Below are positions 1-8,991 of a DNA stretch of 64,000 nt, one piece after another. A program made the translations under genes and the position numbers. The notes beneath the pieces were generated by a model. It worked only from the letters and a program-made list of their open reading frames with translations, did no database searches and was not told where the DNA came from. Source of the DNA: Arthrobacter sp. Soil736 (lineage in GTDB: Bacteria; Actinomycetota; Actinomycetes; Actinomycetales; Micrococcaceae); assembly GCF_001428005.1 (NCBI RefSeq), contig NZ_LMSB01000034.1, forward strand, positions 125,793 to 189,792, read 5' to 3'. Numbering within the stretch: position 1 is the stretch's first letter; each line of letters starts with the position of its first letter.

Positions 1-24
1 GCGTCGCGGGGCCGATTGCGCGTG

Positions 25-540
25 CTAGCCAATCCCGGACGGACCACCCGCGCCGTGCCCCGCCGGGCGGCCCATGCGCTGCTTCGCCGTATTGGTGCCG
101 GCGCCGACGGGGACATGCGCCGTCGCCTTGGCCAGGCCAAAGAGCGGCATGCCGTTGTAGATCACCTCGATCCCGGCGGCGGGCACCTGGTACGTCTCGT
201 GCCAGACTCCAACATCGCCAGTCCCGGCAAGCACTTTCATGAAGCGGCGCCAGGGTTCCAGATGCGGGGACTCCCTGTCCGCCGCGAATTTCCGCAGGTG
301 CTCAGGGCTTTCCCAGTAGCTCAGCAAAATTGTGGTGCGCCCGAACCACTGTTCACACCCCAGCATGCCGGACGCCGGATGGCCCGCCAGGTGCCGGAGC
401 ATCCTGGGCATGGCGGCAGCCACCTTGGCGACGGTGCCGACCTTCCACCACCGGTTCGCACGCATGCCGATCAGAAATACGGTCACCGACTCGCGCTCCG
501 GGTCAGCGGTGTAGCGGCCCGGGAATACCTTCTGTGCCAT
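25..540 (-). CDS. DUF4188 (monooxygenase-like) family protein
   Basis: A 171-residue protein starting MAQKVFPGRYT, chosen because AAGGAGCT lies just upstream of the ATG at 540; a longer start 12 codons upstream has no such site. The pattern (FPGRYTA near the N-terminus, VFLIGMRANRWW, GCEQWFGRTTILLSYW, HLEPWRRF, VGVWHETY) matches what I know of DUF4188, a dimeric alpha/beta-barrel-like family sometimes named monooxygenase; no enzyme activity is established for this copy. It is divergent from a TetR gene with a 28-bp inverted repeat between them, so it is probably the target of that regulator. Family call fairly sure, function unknown. Confidence 0.75.
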   Translation of the reverse strand: MAQKVFPGRYTADPERESVTVFLIGMRANRWWKVGTVAKVAAAMPRMLRHLAGHPASGMLGCEQWFGRTTILLSYWESPEHLRKFAADRESPHLEPWRRFMKVLAGTGDVGVWHETYQVPAAGIEVIYNGMPLFGLAKATAHVPVGAGTNTAKQRMGRPAGHGAGGPSGIG

Positions 541-599
541 GACAGCTCCTTGTGTGATCCTCATGTTCGGCTTCATCGCCGTGCCTCAAAACCCTGTTC

Positions 600-627
600 C
601 ATAACATCGTTACAAAACAACGTTATG
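600..627. promoter_or_regulatory. Inverted-repeat operator candidate for the adjacent TetR gene
   Basis: The ends CATAAC and GTTATG frame a 28-bp imperfect palindrome; the 12-bp arms match at 10 positions. It sits in the 92-bp gap between two divergent genes, 5 bp before the first TetR start codon. TetR proteins usually bind such sites in their own divergent promoter, so autoregulation plus control of the DUF4188 gene is inferred. Confidence 0.55.
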
Positions 628-632
628 AAACA

Positions 633-1217
633 ATGGGCACTATGGCAAGACCCGTCGTGCACAACGATTCACTCAGACAGGACCTCCTGGCCGCCACGGC
701 GGACCTCGTAGATAGGGAAGGGCCCGCACGGGTCACGCTGCGCGATGTCGCGTCGGCCGCGCAGACGTCCACGAGCGCCGTCTATTCGCTGTTCGGCGGG
801 AAGTCCCAGCTGCTGACCGCGGTGGTGGACGATGGCTTCCGCTCCTTCCGAGACTCACAGGTGGCCGCGGCCCCGGGCGGCCTGCACGCACTCGGCGTGG
901 CCTACCGGATCTGGGCGCTGGAGCATGAGGCCCTGTACCGGCTGATGTTCGGCGGCGCACTGGCGGCCTACGCCGATTGCCAACCCAGCCCCGACGCCGC
1001 CGCAGACGCCATGGCACCCCTGATTGAGGCCGTCGCTTCGGCTCAAACGGCCGGCACCTTACTGATGGCGCCCGTGGACGTGGTCGCCTCGGCAATCTGG
1101 GGACAGGTTCACGGACTCGTGAGCCTGGAGTTGGCACACGTCGGATCGCCCGCAACCGACTGGGCGGCGGTTTACGCGTCGGCGCTGGACGCCGTCGCAC
1201 GCGGCTGGGCTGCCTGA
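633..1217 (+). CDS. TetR/AcrR-family transcriptional regulator
   Basis: A 194-residue protein with a TetR-type DNA-binding head: a helix-turn-helix around residues 15-55 (LLAATADLVDREGPARVTL, then VASAAQTSTSAVYSLFGGK) followed by a helical ligand/dimer domain. The start could be ATG 633 or ATG 642; neither has a clear ribosome-binding site, so a leaderless transcript is possible. It is divergent from the DUF4188 gene and ends facing the SRPBCC gene. The inducer cannot be read from sequence. Confidence 0.85.
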   Translation: MGTMARPVVHNDSLRQDLLAATADLVDREGPARVTLRDVASAAQTSTSAVYSLFGGKSQLLTAVVDDGFRSFRDSQVAAAPGGLHALGVAYRIWALEHEALYRLMFGGALAAYADCQPSPDAAADAMAPLIEAVASAQTAGTLLMAPVDVVASAIWGQVHGLVSLELAHVGSPATDWAAVYASALDAVARGWAA

Positions 1218-1261
1218 CCCGCCGCCACCATCCTCTGGCGCGCAAATTGCCTGGCGACACA

Positions 1262-1307
1262 CAATCGGTCCGGCGACACCCGAATTCGAGTGTCGCCGGA
1301 CCGATTG
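1262..1307. repeat. 46-bp near-perfect palindrome between convergent genes
   Basis: An 18-bp left arm beginning CAATCGGTCC pairs perfectly with 1290-1307; the interior CGAATTCG is itself palindromic, so nearly the whole 46 bp is symmetric with one mismatched pair. It lies between the ends of the TetR and SRPBCC genes and could act as a bidirectional terminator, although no T-tract follows. The first 24 bases of the window contain the same CCGATTGCGCGT edge, suggesting a second copy cut by the window boundary. Confidence 0.7.
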
Positions 1308-1355
1308 CGCGTCCCGGGGTAACAGGCGCGTCGTGTTCTGCTTCGTCCTGGAGAG

Positions 1356-2048
1356 CTACGCGTAGACCGTTTCGAGGAACCCGCCCCAGGCCGTGGCTGC
1401 GGCCGCGGAATCTCCGGTGCCGCCGAAGTCGTGCACGGTCATGCCCACCGGGGCGCCGAAGGAGTTGCGGCCAAAGAACCGGTACAGCGCATCCGCGGTC
1501 CGCAGTCCCAGGAAGTGCTCATTGGAGAAGTCCACCTCGCCCGAAAGCCGCCCCACGCCGTCGAGCTCCACGTCAAAGGCGTCGCCCGCGGACGCGTCAT
1601 CCATGCCGAGCGCCTTCTTCAGCAGCACGAAGCCGTCCGGCGACCGGGACGACGGCGGAGCCTGCACGTCCGTGAACACCACGGGCCTGCCGTCGAAGTG
1701 CCTGAGGTACTGGCCCAGGGTGTGAAGGTAGAACGCGGTGTGCTTGCTGGCGCCGTCATACTGCTCATCCCAGCTGTCCACGAAGATGCCGCTGTGGACG
1801 TAGTGGAGTTTGGCGCGCCCGCCCTCGAGGGGTTCCAGCACGTGCTCCAGCTGGTTGAACCAGCCGTCCGGCCCGTCCATGCGGGTCACGAGGTGGCCGG
1901 GATATTCGTCGACCGTCCGGACAGCCGGCCACTGGTCCGTGGGGAACATCCACGCCGGGGTGTCCTTGGTGACGGCTTCCCAGACGCGCTCGGGCGTGCC
2001 GGGCAGTTCGGTGTCGAATACGATCTCGAATTCGCGGTTGTCAGTCAT
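1356..2048 (-). CDS. SRPBCC / AHSA1-type START-domain protein
   Basis: A 230-residue protein starting MTDNREFEIVFDTELPGTPERVWEAVT, the usual opening strand and helix of the SRPBCC (Bet v1/START, Aha1-like) fold; tryptophan- and acid-rich ligand-pocket segments follow. The start at 2048 is set by its overlap with the ArsR stop (8 nt), which implies translational coupling. Pairing an ArsR regulator with an SRPBCC protein in one operon is common in actinobacteria, the regulator often controlling the pair. Ligand unknown. Confidence 0.8.
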   Translation of the reverse strand: MTDNREFEIVFDTELPGTPERVWEAVTKDTPAWMFPTDQWPAVRTVDEYPGHLVTRMDGPDGWFNQLEHVLEPLEGGRAKLHYVHSGIFVDSWDEQYDGASKHTAFYLHTLGQYLRHFDGRPVVFTDVQAPPSSRSPDGFVLLKKALGMDDASAGDAFDVELDGVGRLSGEVDFSNEHFLGLRTADALYRFFGRNSFGAPVGMTVHDFGGTGDSAAAATAWGGFLETVYA

Positions 2049-2715
2049 TGTCCTGCTCCTTAGCTGATAGTGGCTTAGTCGATGACGTTTTGGTGGGTTT
2101 GAGCGTCGGGTGAAGTGCGACGACGAGCCGGTGCCTGCGGCCGCGCGGGCCGCCGGCGCCCCCGCCCGCTTCAGCGCCACCGCCTGCGGCAGCACCGCCG
2201 TCGTGATACTTGTCCACGAGCCGCGTGACCGCCGCGCCCAACTCCTCGGCGAAAGCGGCGCGGTCGGCGGCGGAGCGGAAGGTGATCTCGCCGTCGATCG
2301 CGAAGGTGGCGAGTTTCTGCCGGGCGGCGGCGGCACCGGTGATGAGCTTGCCCACCTCCTGGACCATCCGCCCCGCCAGCGCCAGCAGCCAGAAGGCCGA
2401 GAACCGGTCCGAAAACCGGTGCGGATCAGGCGCCACGGCGGCGAGTGCCACGGGTGAGATCAGGTACGAGGCGGCCGTCGCCTGGACCACGCGCTCGGTG
2501 ACGTTTCCTTTGCGGCGCTCCTCTACGAGCTCCACGAGCCCGTGCCGTTCCAAGGCCTTGAGGTGGTAGTTCACCTTCTGGCGCGGAAGGCCAACCCTGC
2601 CGGCGAGCTGCGTGGCTGACCAGGGTTCGGCCAGCTCATGCAGGATCCGGGTGCGGATGGGATCCAGCGAAGCCTCCGCGGCCGCGGGGTCCTCGATCAC
2701 TTCGATGTCCAACAT
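2041..2715 (-). CDS. ArsR-type winged-helix transcriptional regulator
   Basis: A 224-residue protein. Residues about 15-75 form a winged helix (LDPIRTRILHEL, ATQLAGRVGLPRQKVNYHLKALERHGLV, then an ERRKGN wing) typical of ArsR-like regulators; no metal-binding CxC is seen, so it is not an arsenic/cadmium sensor of the classic type. The C-terminal half has a helical region and then a glycine/alanine-rich, low-complexity tail. It is the first gene of a two-gene operon with the SRPBCC gene. ATG at 2715 is preferred over upstream in-frame starts because the protein family begins here and the upstream sequence is the promoter/repeat region. Confidence 0.82.
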   Translation of the reverse strand: MLDIEVIEDPAAAEASLDPIRTRILHELAEPWSATQLAGRVGLPRQKVNYHLKALERHGLVELVEERRKGNVTERVVQATAASYLISPVALAAVAPDPHRFSDRFSAFWLLALAGRMVQEVGKLITGAAAARQKLATFAIDGEITFRSAADRAAFAEELGAAVTRLVDKYHDGGAAAGGGAEAGGGAGGPRGRRHRLVVALHPTLKPTKTSSTKPLSAKEQDND

Positions 2716-2775
2716 GCTTCCAGTCTGCCGACCGACGATTTTATTTGTCAAGAACTTTTTTACCGTCGGTGGCCG

Positions 2776-2837
2776 TTTCGACGGTTCCCTGCCGGTTCGA
2801 CGTCGGGCATCGTCTTGCATGCAGGGAACCGTCGAAA
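2776..2837. repeat. Family A ~60-bp hairpin repeat, copy 1
   Basis: Perfect 17-bp arms, TTTCGACGGTTCCCTGC and its complement, enclose 28 nt. It lies in the divergent gap between the ArsR and RluA genes. Three more copies of near-identical length are found at 38161, 39233 and 40232. Confidence 0.85.
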
Positions 2838-2869
2838 TGGCGGAGTCGGGGGCAAAGTAGAATGGACCG

Positions 2870-3823
2870 GTGATGCAATCCCCCCTTCCCGTGCGCGACG
2901 GCGTGAACGCCACCCGCCTGCGGCTGCCGAACGAGGGGCCCTGGACCACCGCGATGGACTACATGATGCACCGCTGGGGGCACATCGACCCGCAGGGCAT
3001 CGAGGACCGGTTCGACGCCGGCGAGATCGTGGGCGAGGGCGGCATCCCCTTGGACCGGCGCACCAGGCTCGAGGACCACACCTTCATCTGGTACTACCGC
3101 ACGCTCCCGCCGGAGACCCGCCTGCCCGTGGAACTGAACATCCTGCACCAGGACGATCACATCCTCGTGGTGGACAAGCCGCACTTCCTGCCCACCACAC
3201 CCGGCGGAACGTACATCCAGGAATCCGCGCTCGTGCGGCTCCGGAACCAGCTCAACCTCCCGGATCTCATCCCGATGCACCGGCTGGACCGCATGACGGC
3301 CGGCATCCTGCTGCTCTCCACCAACCCCGAGACGCGCGGCAACTACCAGGTGCTGTTCGAGAAGCGCCAGGTGCAGAAGGAGTATGAGTGCGTGTCCGCC
3401 GCCCAACCGGCTGCCGGGCACGCCGCCGTCGACTTCCCTGTGGTGGTCCGGAACCGGATGACCAAGTCCCGCAGCTACCTGCTCGCCGAGGTGATCGACG
3501 GTGAGCCCAATGCGGAGACCCGCATCGACCTGATCAGGACGTTCGACGCCGGAACTTCCGACGGCGGTTCGCCCGCCTCCGGTTCGCGGGGGCTGTACCG
3601 CCTCGAGCCGCATTCCGGGAAGACGCACCAGCTGCGGGTGCACATGGCCTCGCTGGGCCTGGGCATCCTGCACGACGCGTTCTACCCGGACCTGTTGGAC
3701 AAGGCCCCGGACGACTACACCAAGCCGCTCCAGCTGCTGGCCCGCGGCATCCGATTTGTCGACCCCATCACCAAGAAGCCCGTGGAGTACCGCAGCCGGC
3801 TTGAGCTCAGCGAAGTCCGCTAA
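2870..3823 (+). CDS. RluA-family RNA pseudouridine synthase
   Basis: A 317-residue protein (GTG 2870; ATG 2873 is equally possible). The catalytic signature HRLDRMTAG is at residues 137-145, with Asp140 the expected nucleophile that forms the transient bond with uridine; DDHILVVDKP (95-104) and the C-terminal GKTHQLRVHMASLG are further RluA-family marks. It should isomerise specific uridines of rRNA or tRNA to pseudouridine in the cytoplasm; the target site cannot be told. Length is typical for the family. Single gene, divergent from ArsR and converging on the macro-domain gene. Confidence 0.9.
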   Translation: MMQSPLPVRDGVNATRLRLPNEGPWTTAMDYMMHRWGHIDPQGIEDRFDAGEIVGEGGIPLDRRTRLEDHTFIWYYRTLPPETRLPVELNILHQDDHILVVDKPHFLPTTPGGTYIQESALVRLRNQLNLPDLIPMHRLDRMTAGILLLSTNPETRGNYQVLFEKRQVQKEYECVSAAQPAAGHAAVDFPVVVRNRMTKSRSYLLAEVIDGEPNAETRIDLIRTFDAGTSDGGSPASGSRGLYRLEPHSGKTHQLRVHMASLGLGILHDAFYPDLLDKAPDDYTKPLQLLARGIRFVDPITKKPVEYRSRLELSEVR

Positions 3824-3849
3824 CTCCGGCCGTTAGGCCCGGGGCCGGA

Positions 3850-4446
3850 CTAGCTCCGGCCGGCGCCGCCCGCCTCACCGGGATCAGCGGCGGAGGGATC
3901 AGCGGCGGAGGGACCGCCGGCATCGCTCCCAAGGACGTCGCGGAAAATCCCGGCCATCTCGGCGCTGAACAGGACGAACTCCACAAGGTCAACCCCGGGC
4001 TCCCTCGGGCGGCCCGCATACCCGCGGACGGCGTCGAGCGCCACCTGCGCAACCTGGCGGGCATCCCAGCCATAGACGCCGGCACCCACCGCGGGGAAGG
4101 CCAACGACCGCGCCCCGAGGCCCTCGGCGATCCGCAGGCTCTCGGTGAAACACGAGGCCAGCAGCGCGGGGTCCGTCTGGCCGACGTGACGGTTGGGCCC
4201 GACGGTGTGAATCACCCAGGTGGCCGGCAGCCGGAATCCCGGAGTGGCCACGGCCGCCCCGACCGCAAGCCCGTCCTGCAGCTCGCCGGAGCGCAGCCGC
4301 CGGCAGGCCTCGAGGAGCTCCGGCCCTGCCGCCCGGTGAATGGCGCCGTCCACGCCGCCTCCGCCCATGAGTGACGAATTTGCCGCGTTCACGATCGCGT
4401 CCACGTGCCGCCCGGTGATGTCGCCCTGGACAATCTCGATTCTCAT
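3850..4446 (-). CDS. Macro-domain (ADP-ribose-binding) protein
   Basis: A 198-residue protein starting MRIEIVQGDIT. The macro-domain hallmarks are present: QGDIT, IVNAANSSLMGGGGVDGAIH (ligand loop, about residues 18-37), VIHTVGP and FPAVGAGVYGW. Such proteins bind ADP-ribose or hydrolyse O-acetyl-ADP-ribose or protein-linked ADP-ribose. The last 25 residues are a low-complexity tail with a duplicated PSAADPSAADP, caused by a short DNA repeat near 3890-3912. Divergent from the DedA-like gene with a 79-bp gap. Confidence 0.9.
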   Translation of the reverse strand: MRIEIVQGDITGRHVDAIVNAANSSLMGGGGVDGAIHRAAGPELLEACRRLRSGELQDGLAVGAAVATPGFRLPATWVIHTVGPNRHVGQTDPALLASCFTESLRIAEGLGARSLAFPAVGAGVYGWDARQVAQVALDAVRGYAGRPREPGVDLVEFVLFSAEMAGIFRDVLGSDAGGPSAADPSAADPGEAGGAGRS

Positions 4447-4525
4447 GCTGCCAGTGTGGCACCGCAGGCCCGTCCCGTCGAAGGGCTGCGCAACGTGCTG
4501 GCTCCAAGTGCGGTACGTTGTGCGA

Positions 4526-5155
4526 ATGGACTTCGGCAACGCGGACACCTGGGGAGCCGCGATCTACTTCTGGATCATTCCGGCGGTTCTCGGGGATGCC
4601 ATTTTTCCGCCCATCCCGTCGGAAATGGTCCTCATCACCGGCGGGGCGCTATCCGCGGAGGGCCGGGCCAACCTGTTCCTGGTCGGCAGCCTGTCCGCCG
4701 CGGCCTCGTGGCTCGGCGACGTCATAGTGTTCCAGCTGTTCAAGCGCCGCCTCAGCCATGTCCTGGACCATTGGGCGTGGGGCCGAAAAGTCCACCGCGG
4801 CATCCACGAAGCCATCGCCAAGGCGGGCCGCTCCTCCACCTACGGCGCCATCATCGGGGCCCGGTTCATTCCCGGCGGCCGGCTCGCCACCTCCGCTGCG
4901 GCCGGCATCGCCGATGTTTCCACCCCCGGCTTCAGTCTTTGTGCGGGACTGGGCGGGGTGCTCTGGGCGACCTGGCTGGTGGGCCTCGGCTATTTCACCG
5001 GCTCCGCGACCCGCCTGCCGTTCTGGGCCAGCTCGCTGATCGGCCTGGGCGTGGGCCTGGTGATCGGGGCCCTGGTGGGCGTGATCGCCACGCGGCGGCG
5101 CGGCAGCCGGTCCCCCGTGGACGAGCCGGACGGCCCCGCCGAACCGCTCCCCTGA
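4526..5155 (+). CDS. DedA/VTT-family integral membrane protein
   Basis: A 209-residue membrane protein starting MDFGNADTWGAAIYFW. It has several hydrophobic segments, and the conserved ARFIPGGRLATSAAAG stretch (about residues 113-128) corresponds to the DedA motif with essential arginines. DedA/VTT proteins act in the cytoplasmic membrane and several are lipid scramblases or transporters. The start follows the shared divergent gap with the macro-domain gene. The C-terminus is a short charged cytoplasmic tail. Confidence 0.85.
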   Translation: MDFGNADTWGAAIYFWIIPAVLGDAIFPPIPSEMVLITGGALSAEGRANLFLVGSLSAAASWLGDVIVFQLFKRRLSHVLDHWAWGRKVHRGIHEAIAKAGRSSTYGAIIGARFIPGGRLATSAAAGIADVSTPGFSLCAGLGGVLWATWLVGLGYFTGSATRLPFWASSLIGLGVGLVIGALVGVIATRRRGSRSPVDEPDGPAEPLP

Positions 5156-5186
5156 GCGGGACACCGGAACCCGCTCACGAAAAAAG

Positions 5187-5492
5187 TCAGACCGGCGCCC
5201 AGCGGCCGCGGTTGCGGCGGAGCACCGAAAGCGCGCCGGTCACCGCAACGCGTTCGACGGCGTCGCGCATCATCGCTGCCGACTCGCGGGCCTGGCTGTT
5301 CTCACCGCTGTACTCCGTGGCCTCGACGAGGAAGCGCAGATTCAGCTGCGGCACGCCTCCCGCGAGTTCCAGCTGGTTGGATTCCACGTGATGACGCGTG
5401 CCCAGGGCCTCCACCGCGGCCGCCATCACGGCTTCGGGAGGGTTGCCCGGCTTCAGCCCGGTGATCTTGAGTCTGGTCTGGAACGACGGCAT
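5187..5492 (-). CDS. Conserved hypothetical protein, about 101 residues
   Basis: I do not recognise a named family. The protein is soluble, 101 residues, starting MPSFQTRLKITGLKPGNPPEAV, with an alternating strand-helix pattern that could be a small ferredoxin-like fold (inference). It has no signal peptide or membrane segment. Base composition and codon use match the neighbours, and the frame ends cleanly 31 bp from the DedA-like gene in convergent orientation, so it is likely real. Confidence 0.6.
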   Translation of the reverse strand: MPSFQTRLKITGLKPGNPPEAVMAAAVEALGTRHHVESNQLELAGGVPQLNLRFLVEATEYSGENSQARESAAMMRDAVERVAVTGALSVLRRNRGRWAPV

Positions 5493-5521
5493 GCTCCACC
5501 TTAACGTCTGCCCTAACGTCT

Positions 5522-5584
5522 GCGCGAACGGGCACTTAATGCCCTCAGATCATGCTCCCAAGGGCCTTAAGTGCCCGTTCGCGC
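5522..5584. repeat. Family B hairpin repeat, copy 1
   Basis: Perfect 18-bp inverted arms, GCGCGAACGGGCACTTAA and complement, around 27 nt that hold a small inner GCCCT/AGGGC stem. Related GCGCGAACG(A/G)(A/G)CACTT arms occur at 9811-9926 and 52527-52632. Confidence 0.85.
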
Positions 5585-5655
5585 GTGGTGCCGGGAGGGA
5601 CGCTGGAGGGAAGATAGGCCCGCCTAGCGGAAGCATGTTCGCGGCCAAAACCCAC

Positions 5656-5847
5656 ACGCTCTCTCACTTCCTGCCGCTTAAACCCCAACGCTCTCTCACT
5701 TCCTGCCACTTAAGCCCCAACGCTCTCTCAGCAAGTGAGGGAGCGTCGGGGAAAAACCCGCGGGAAGTGAGAGAGCATCGGGGAAAAACCCGCGGGAAGT
5801 GAGAGAGCATCGGGGAAAAACCCGCGGGAGGTGAGAGAGCGTCGGGG
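5656..5847. repeat. Family C 32-bp-period repeat array, locus 1
   Basis: Three units read as ACGCTCTCTCACTTCCTGCC at 5656, 5688 and 5720 (the last truncated), then four units in the opposite sense (AAGTGAG(A/G)GAGC(G/A)TCGGGG) at about 5732, 5764, 5796 and 5828. Every step is exactly 32 bp. The forward unit ends in a small CGGGG-AAAAA-CCCG hairpin. Opposed halves could fold into one large stem. The array ends one base before the ppc stop codon and fills the rest of the 356-bp gap 5493-5848 with family B; nothing else is seen there. Confidence 0.85.
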
Positions 5848-5848
5848 C

Positions 5849-8665
5849 TTAACCGGTGTTGCGCAGGCCTGCCGCCACACCGTTGACCGTGATGAGCATG
5901 GCCCGCTGGAGGCGTTCGTCGATCTCGGCTCCGGAGATGGTGCCGTCCTTCGCGCCCTCACGCACGCGGCGCAGGAGCTCCACCTGGAGGTAGCTGATGG
6001 GGTCGAGGTACTGGTCGCGGATTTCCAGCGAACGCTTCAGGGTGGGCTGGGCATCCAGGAGCACGTGCTCGCCCGTGAGGTTCTGGATTTCGGAGACGGT
6101 GAGCTCATATTCTTCCCGGATCGCCCGGAAAAGGTGGTGCAGCTCCTTCGGAACCAGGGTGTCCACGTAGTAGCCGGCGATGTCCAGGTCGGTCTTGGCC
6201 AGGGTCATCTCCACGTTGGACAGCACCGAGCGGAAGAAGTGCCAGCCGTGCATCATCTCCACGAGCTGGGCCGAGTTGCCGGCCTCACGGGCAGCCTTCA
6301 GCCCCGAGCCCACGCCGAACCAGCCGGGCACGATCTGCCGGGACTGGGTCCAGCCGAACACCCACGGGATGGCCCGCAGGCCGCCGAGGCCGGCCCCGGA
6401 ATCGGGGCGCTTGGACGGGCGTGACCCGATGTTCAGCGAACCCAGCTGCTCCACCGGGGTGGAGGCCAGGAAGTACGCGGGCAGGTCCGGATCGTCGATC
6501 AGGCTGCGGTAGCGGGCGAAGGCGGCGTCGGAGATGGTCTCCATGACGTGCCCGAACCGTTCGCGCTGGTCATCGGACGTGCGCGGGGTGCGGTGCAGGG
6601 CGGAACCCTGCATGACGGCGGCCAGCGACAGCTCCAGGTTCTCGCGGGCCAGTTCCGGCAGCGAGTACTTGTCCGAGATGACCTCGCCCTGTTCGGTGAA
6701 CTTGATTTCACCTTCGAGGACGCCGTTCGGCTGCGCCATGATGGCGTCGTAGGTGGGTCCGCCGCCGCGGCCCACCGAGCCGCCGCGGCCGTGGAACAGG
6801 CGGACCCGGACCCCGTGCTTGGCGGCGATGTCGCGGAGCTTGCGCTGGGTCTTGTGGATCTCCCACTGGCTGGTCATCACGCCGGACTCCTTGTTGGAGT
6901 CCGAGTAGCCGAGCATGACTTCCTGGACGTCGCCGCGGAGCCGGACCAGTTCGCGGTAGGAAGGATCGGACAGCAGCTGGTCCACGATCTCCGCGGAGGC
7001 ACGCAGTTCCTCCACGGTTTCAAGCAGCGGCGCGAATCCGATCTTGGCGTACGGGGCGTCGCCGAAGAGGCTGACGAGGCCGGCTTCGCGGGCCAGGACG
7101 GCGGCGGCCAGGACGTCGTCGGCGCCGCGGGTCATGGAGATGATGTACGTTTCGATGACGTCGGGGCCGTAGGTGCGCAGGGCCCGGCGGATTTCACGGA
7201 AGACGTCGTACGTGCCGTCAGCAACGCCGTCGAGCTTGATCGGGTGGCCGGAGAGCGGCCGGCGGGACGCCAGTTCCGCGCTCAGCACCTCGAGGCGCTC
7301 GTCGCGGGTCAGTTCCGCGTACCGGATGCCGGGTCCGCCCAGGCGGTCCATGAGCTGCCCGACGGCGTCATGGTGGTGGTCGGCGTGCTCGCGGATGTCC
7401 AGCGTGGCCAGGTGCAGGCCGAAGGACGCGATGGCGCGCCGGACGCGGGCCAGGGCCCCATCCGCGGCGAGGGATGCCGAGTGGTTGCGCAGCGAGAGTT
7501 CCAGCAGTTCAAGCTCGGAGATGAGTTCCTCGGTGGAGGTGTAGTCCCGGCCCGGCTGGTGGACCGACCCTGCGGCCACGCGCTTGCCGGTGTTGATGAG
7601 CTTGGCCTTGATGCAGGTCAGCTTCAGCCGGTACGGCTCCTGGGCGTTGAGTTCCAGGATGCGCCGGTCCAGGCCGGGCAGCTTCGCGAGGTCGGCGTCG
7701 ATCGAATCGAGCAGCGTCTCGTCGGCGCCCGCCAGGGCGGTGGAGTTGGACAGGATGGAGATGAGTTCGTCGATCATGGCGATGCTGAGCCGGACCGCGT
7801 GCTGGTTCTGCAGCTGGAGGATCTCGTGCGTGACTGCGGCAGTGACATTCGGGTTGCCGTCCCGGTCACCGCCGATCCACGAGCCGAACTTGATGGGGGC
7901 GTTCCGGGCCGGCAGCGTGACGCCGTGCTCGCCCAGGAGTTCGGAGAGGTCCGTGAGCATTTCCGGCAGGGCGTCGGTGAGGATGCTGCTCAGGTAGTAG
8001 ATGGCGTTGCGGGCCTCATCCACGGGCGTGGGCCGGACCTGGCGGAGCTCGTCCGTCTGCCACATCTGGTCGATGATCTCGGACAGCTGGCGGTCCTGGC
8101 GGCGGCGGGCCGAGGTGCCGTCCTCGGTGGGCTCGGCCAGCACGTCGGAGAGCTTGCGGATCTTGTCCAGCACGGAGCGGCGTGATGCCTCGGTGGGGTG
8201 CGCGGTGAAGATGGGGCGCACGTCCAGTTCATTGACCACTTCCTGGAGCACGGCCGGGCCGGCCTGGCCGGCGATGTCCGCCACCGCCTTGGCCAGCCAG
8301 CCGTCCTTCTCCTGCCGCGTGCGCAGGCCGCGGACCCGGTGGACCTGTTCGGCGGCGTTGGCGAGGTGGAAGTAGAAGGCAAATGCCCGGACCAGGTCGG
8401 TTGCCTGCTCAAGCGGCAGGGAGGCGAGCAGCTCGCGGACCTGGGCGACGACGTCGTGCGCGCTCCACGGACCGGTGGCATCCGCACCGCCCCGGGCGGC
8501 CTCCTTCGACTCCTTGGTCAGCAGGCGCACCTGCTCCACCAGGTCCAGGAGCTCGGGGCCGTGCTGGCGGACCAGCGATTCGCCCAGCAGGGTGGAGACG
8601 CGGCGCACGTCCGCGCGGAGTTCGGCGGCGAGATCTGTTTCTGAATTCAATGCAGTGTCAGCCAT
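5849..8665 (-). CDS. ppc: Phosphoenolpyruvate carboxylase
   Basis: A 938-residue enzyme making oxaloacetate from phosphoenolpyruvate and bicarbonate to refill the TCA cycle. Start [11 protein letters not shown]. The signature TAHPTE lies at residues 154-159 with catalytic His156; [26 protein letters not shown] and the glycine-rich [19 protein letters not shown] loop follow, and the C-terminus ends RNTG as in most bacterial enzymes. Length is normal. It stands alone. Its 3' end abuts the 32-bp repeat array. The 326-bp gap 8666-8991 upstream holds its promoter region and that of the DUF1684 gene; I see no convincing hexamers or repeats there. Confidence 0.97.
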   Translation of the reverse strand: MADTALNSETDLAAELRADVRRVSTLLGESLVRQHGPELLDLVEQVRLLTKESKEAARGGADATGPWSAHDVVAQVRELLASLPLEQATDLVRAFAFYFHLANAAEQVHRVRGLRTRQEKDGWLAKAVADIAGQAGPAVLQEVVNELDVRPIFTAHPTEASRRSVLDKIRKLSDVLAEPTEDGTSARRRQDRQLSEIIDQMWQTDELRQVRPTPVDEARNAIYYLSSILTDALPEMLTDLSELLGEHGVTLPARNAPIKFGSWIGGDRDGNPNVTAAVTHEILQLQNQHAVRLSIAMIDELISILSNSTALAGADETLLDSIDADLAKLPGLDRRILELNAQEPYRLKLTCIKAKLINTGKRVAAGSVHQPGRDYTSTEELISELELLELSLRNHSASLAADGALARVRRAIASFGLHLATLDIREHADHHHDAVGQLMDRLGGPGIRYAELTRDERLEVLSAELASRRPLSGHPIKLDGVADGTYDVFREIRRALRTYGPDVIETYIISMTRGADDVLAAAVLAREAGLVSLFGDAPYAKIGFAPLLETVEELRASAEIVDQLLSDPSYRELVRLRGDVQEVMLGYSDSNKESGVMTSQWEIHKTQRKLRDIAAKHGVRVRLFHGRGGSVGRGGGPTYDAIMAQPNGVLEGEIKFTEQGEVISDKYSLPELARENLELSLAAVMQGSALHRTPRTSDDQRERFGHVMETISDAAFARYRSLIDDPDLPAYFLASTPVEQLGSLNIGSRPSKRPDSGAGLGGLRAIPWVFGWTQSRQIVPGWFGVGSGLKAAREAGNSAQLVEMMHGWHFFRSVLSNVEMTLAKTDLDIAGYYVDTLVPKELHHLFRAIREEYELTVSEIQNLTGEHVLLDAQPTLKRSLEIRDQYLDPISYLQVELLRRVREGAKDGTISGAEIDERLQRAMLITVNGVAAGLRNTG

Positions 8666-8991
8666 GGAAACTATCTTTCGAGGGTTCGGACTTGGCTCGT
8701 ACACTGCGCTGGATACTGTGAGCCGGGTTACTTGTTCCTATGGGATGTTACCCGCAGCCGGCTGGACGCCGGGAATATGTCTCAGATGCTGTCGTGCCCT
8801 TGAACTCCTCCGGCCCGGCGCGGTAAGGGTCCGCGGGCAACCTCATCGTGAGCGGGTAAAAGCCCAATTCCAAGGCTACGCCAGCCGCCCGCAGCCCGGC
8901 AGTCCCCAGAAGGCAGCAGCTGCGGAATGAAGTGCCGCCGCACCGGGTTGACCCCTAAGCTGGCCAGATTGACACCCACCTTGGAGGAACC

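Noticed and set aside
1-24. Partial gene at the left edge
   Set aside because: The bases match the edge of the 1262-1307 palindrome and contain no usable frame; treated as a repeat remnant.
5656-5847. 32-bp periodic units resembling a CRISPR array
   Set aside because: The units are contiguous with no unique spacers, the array changes orientation midway, and no cas gene is present.
6548-8185. A 545-residue open frame antisense to ppc
   Set aside because: It mirrors the third-codon-position GC bias of the ppc gene, which has all catalytic motifs; the antisense product has no recognisable domain and no ribosome-binding site.
8716-8731. TGTGAGCCGGGTTACT upstream of ppc as a Crp/GlxR site
   Set aside because: The right half is TTACT instead of TCACA, too weak to report beside the three better sites.
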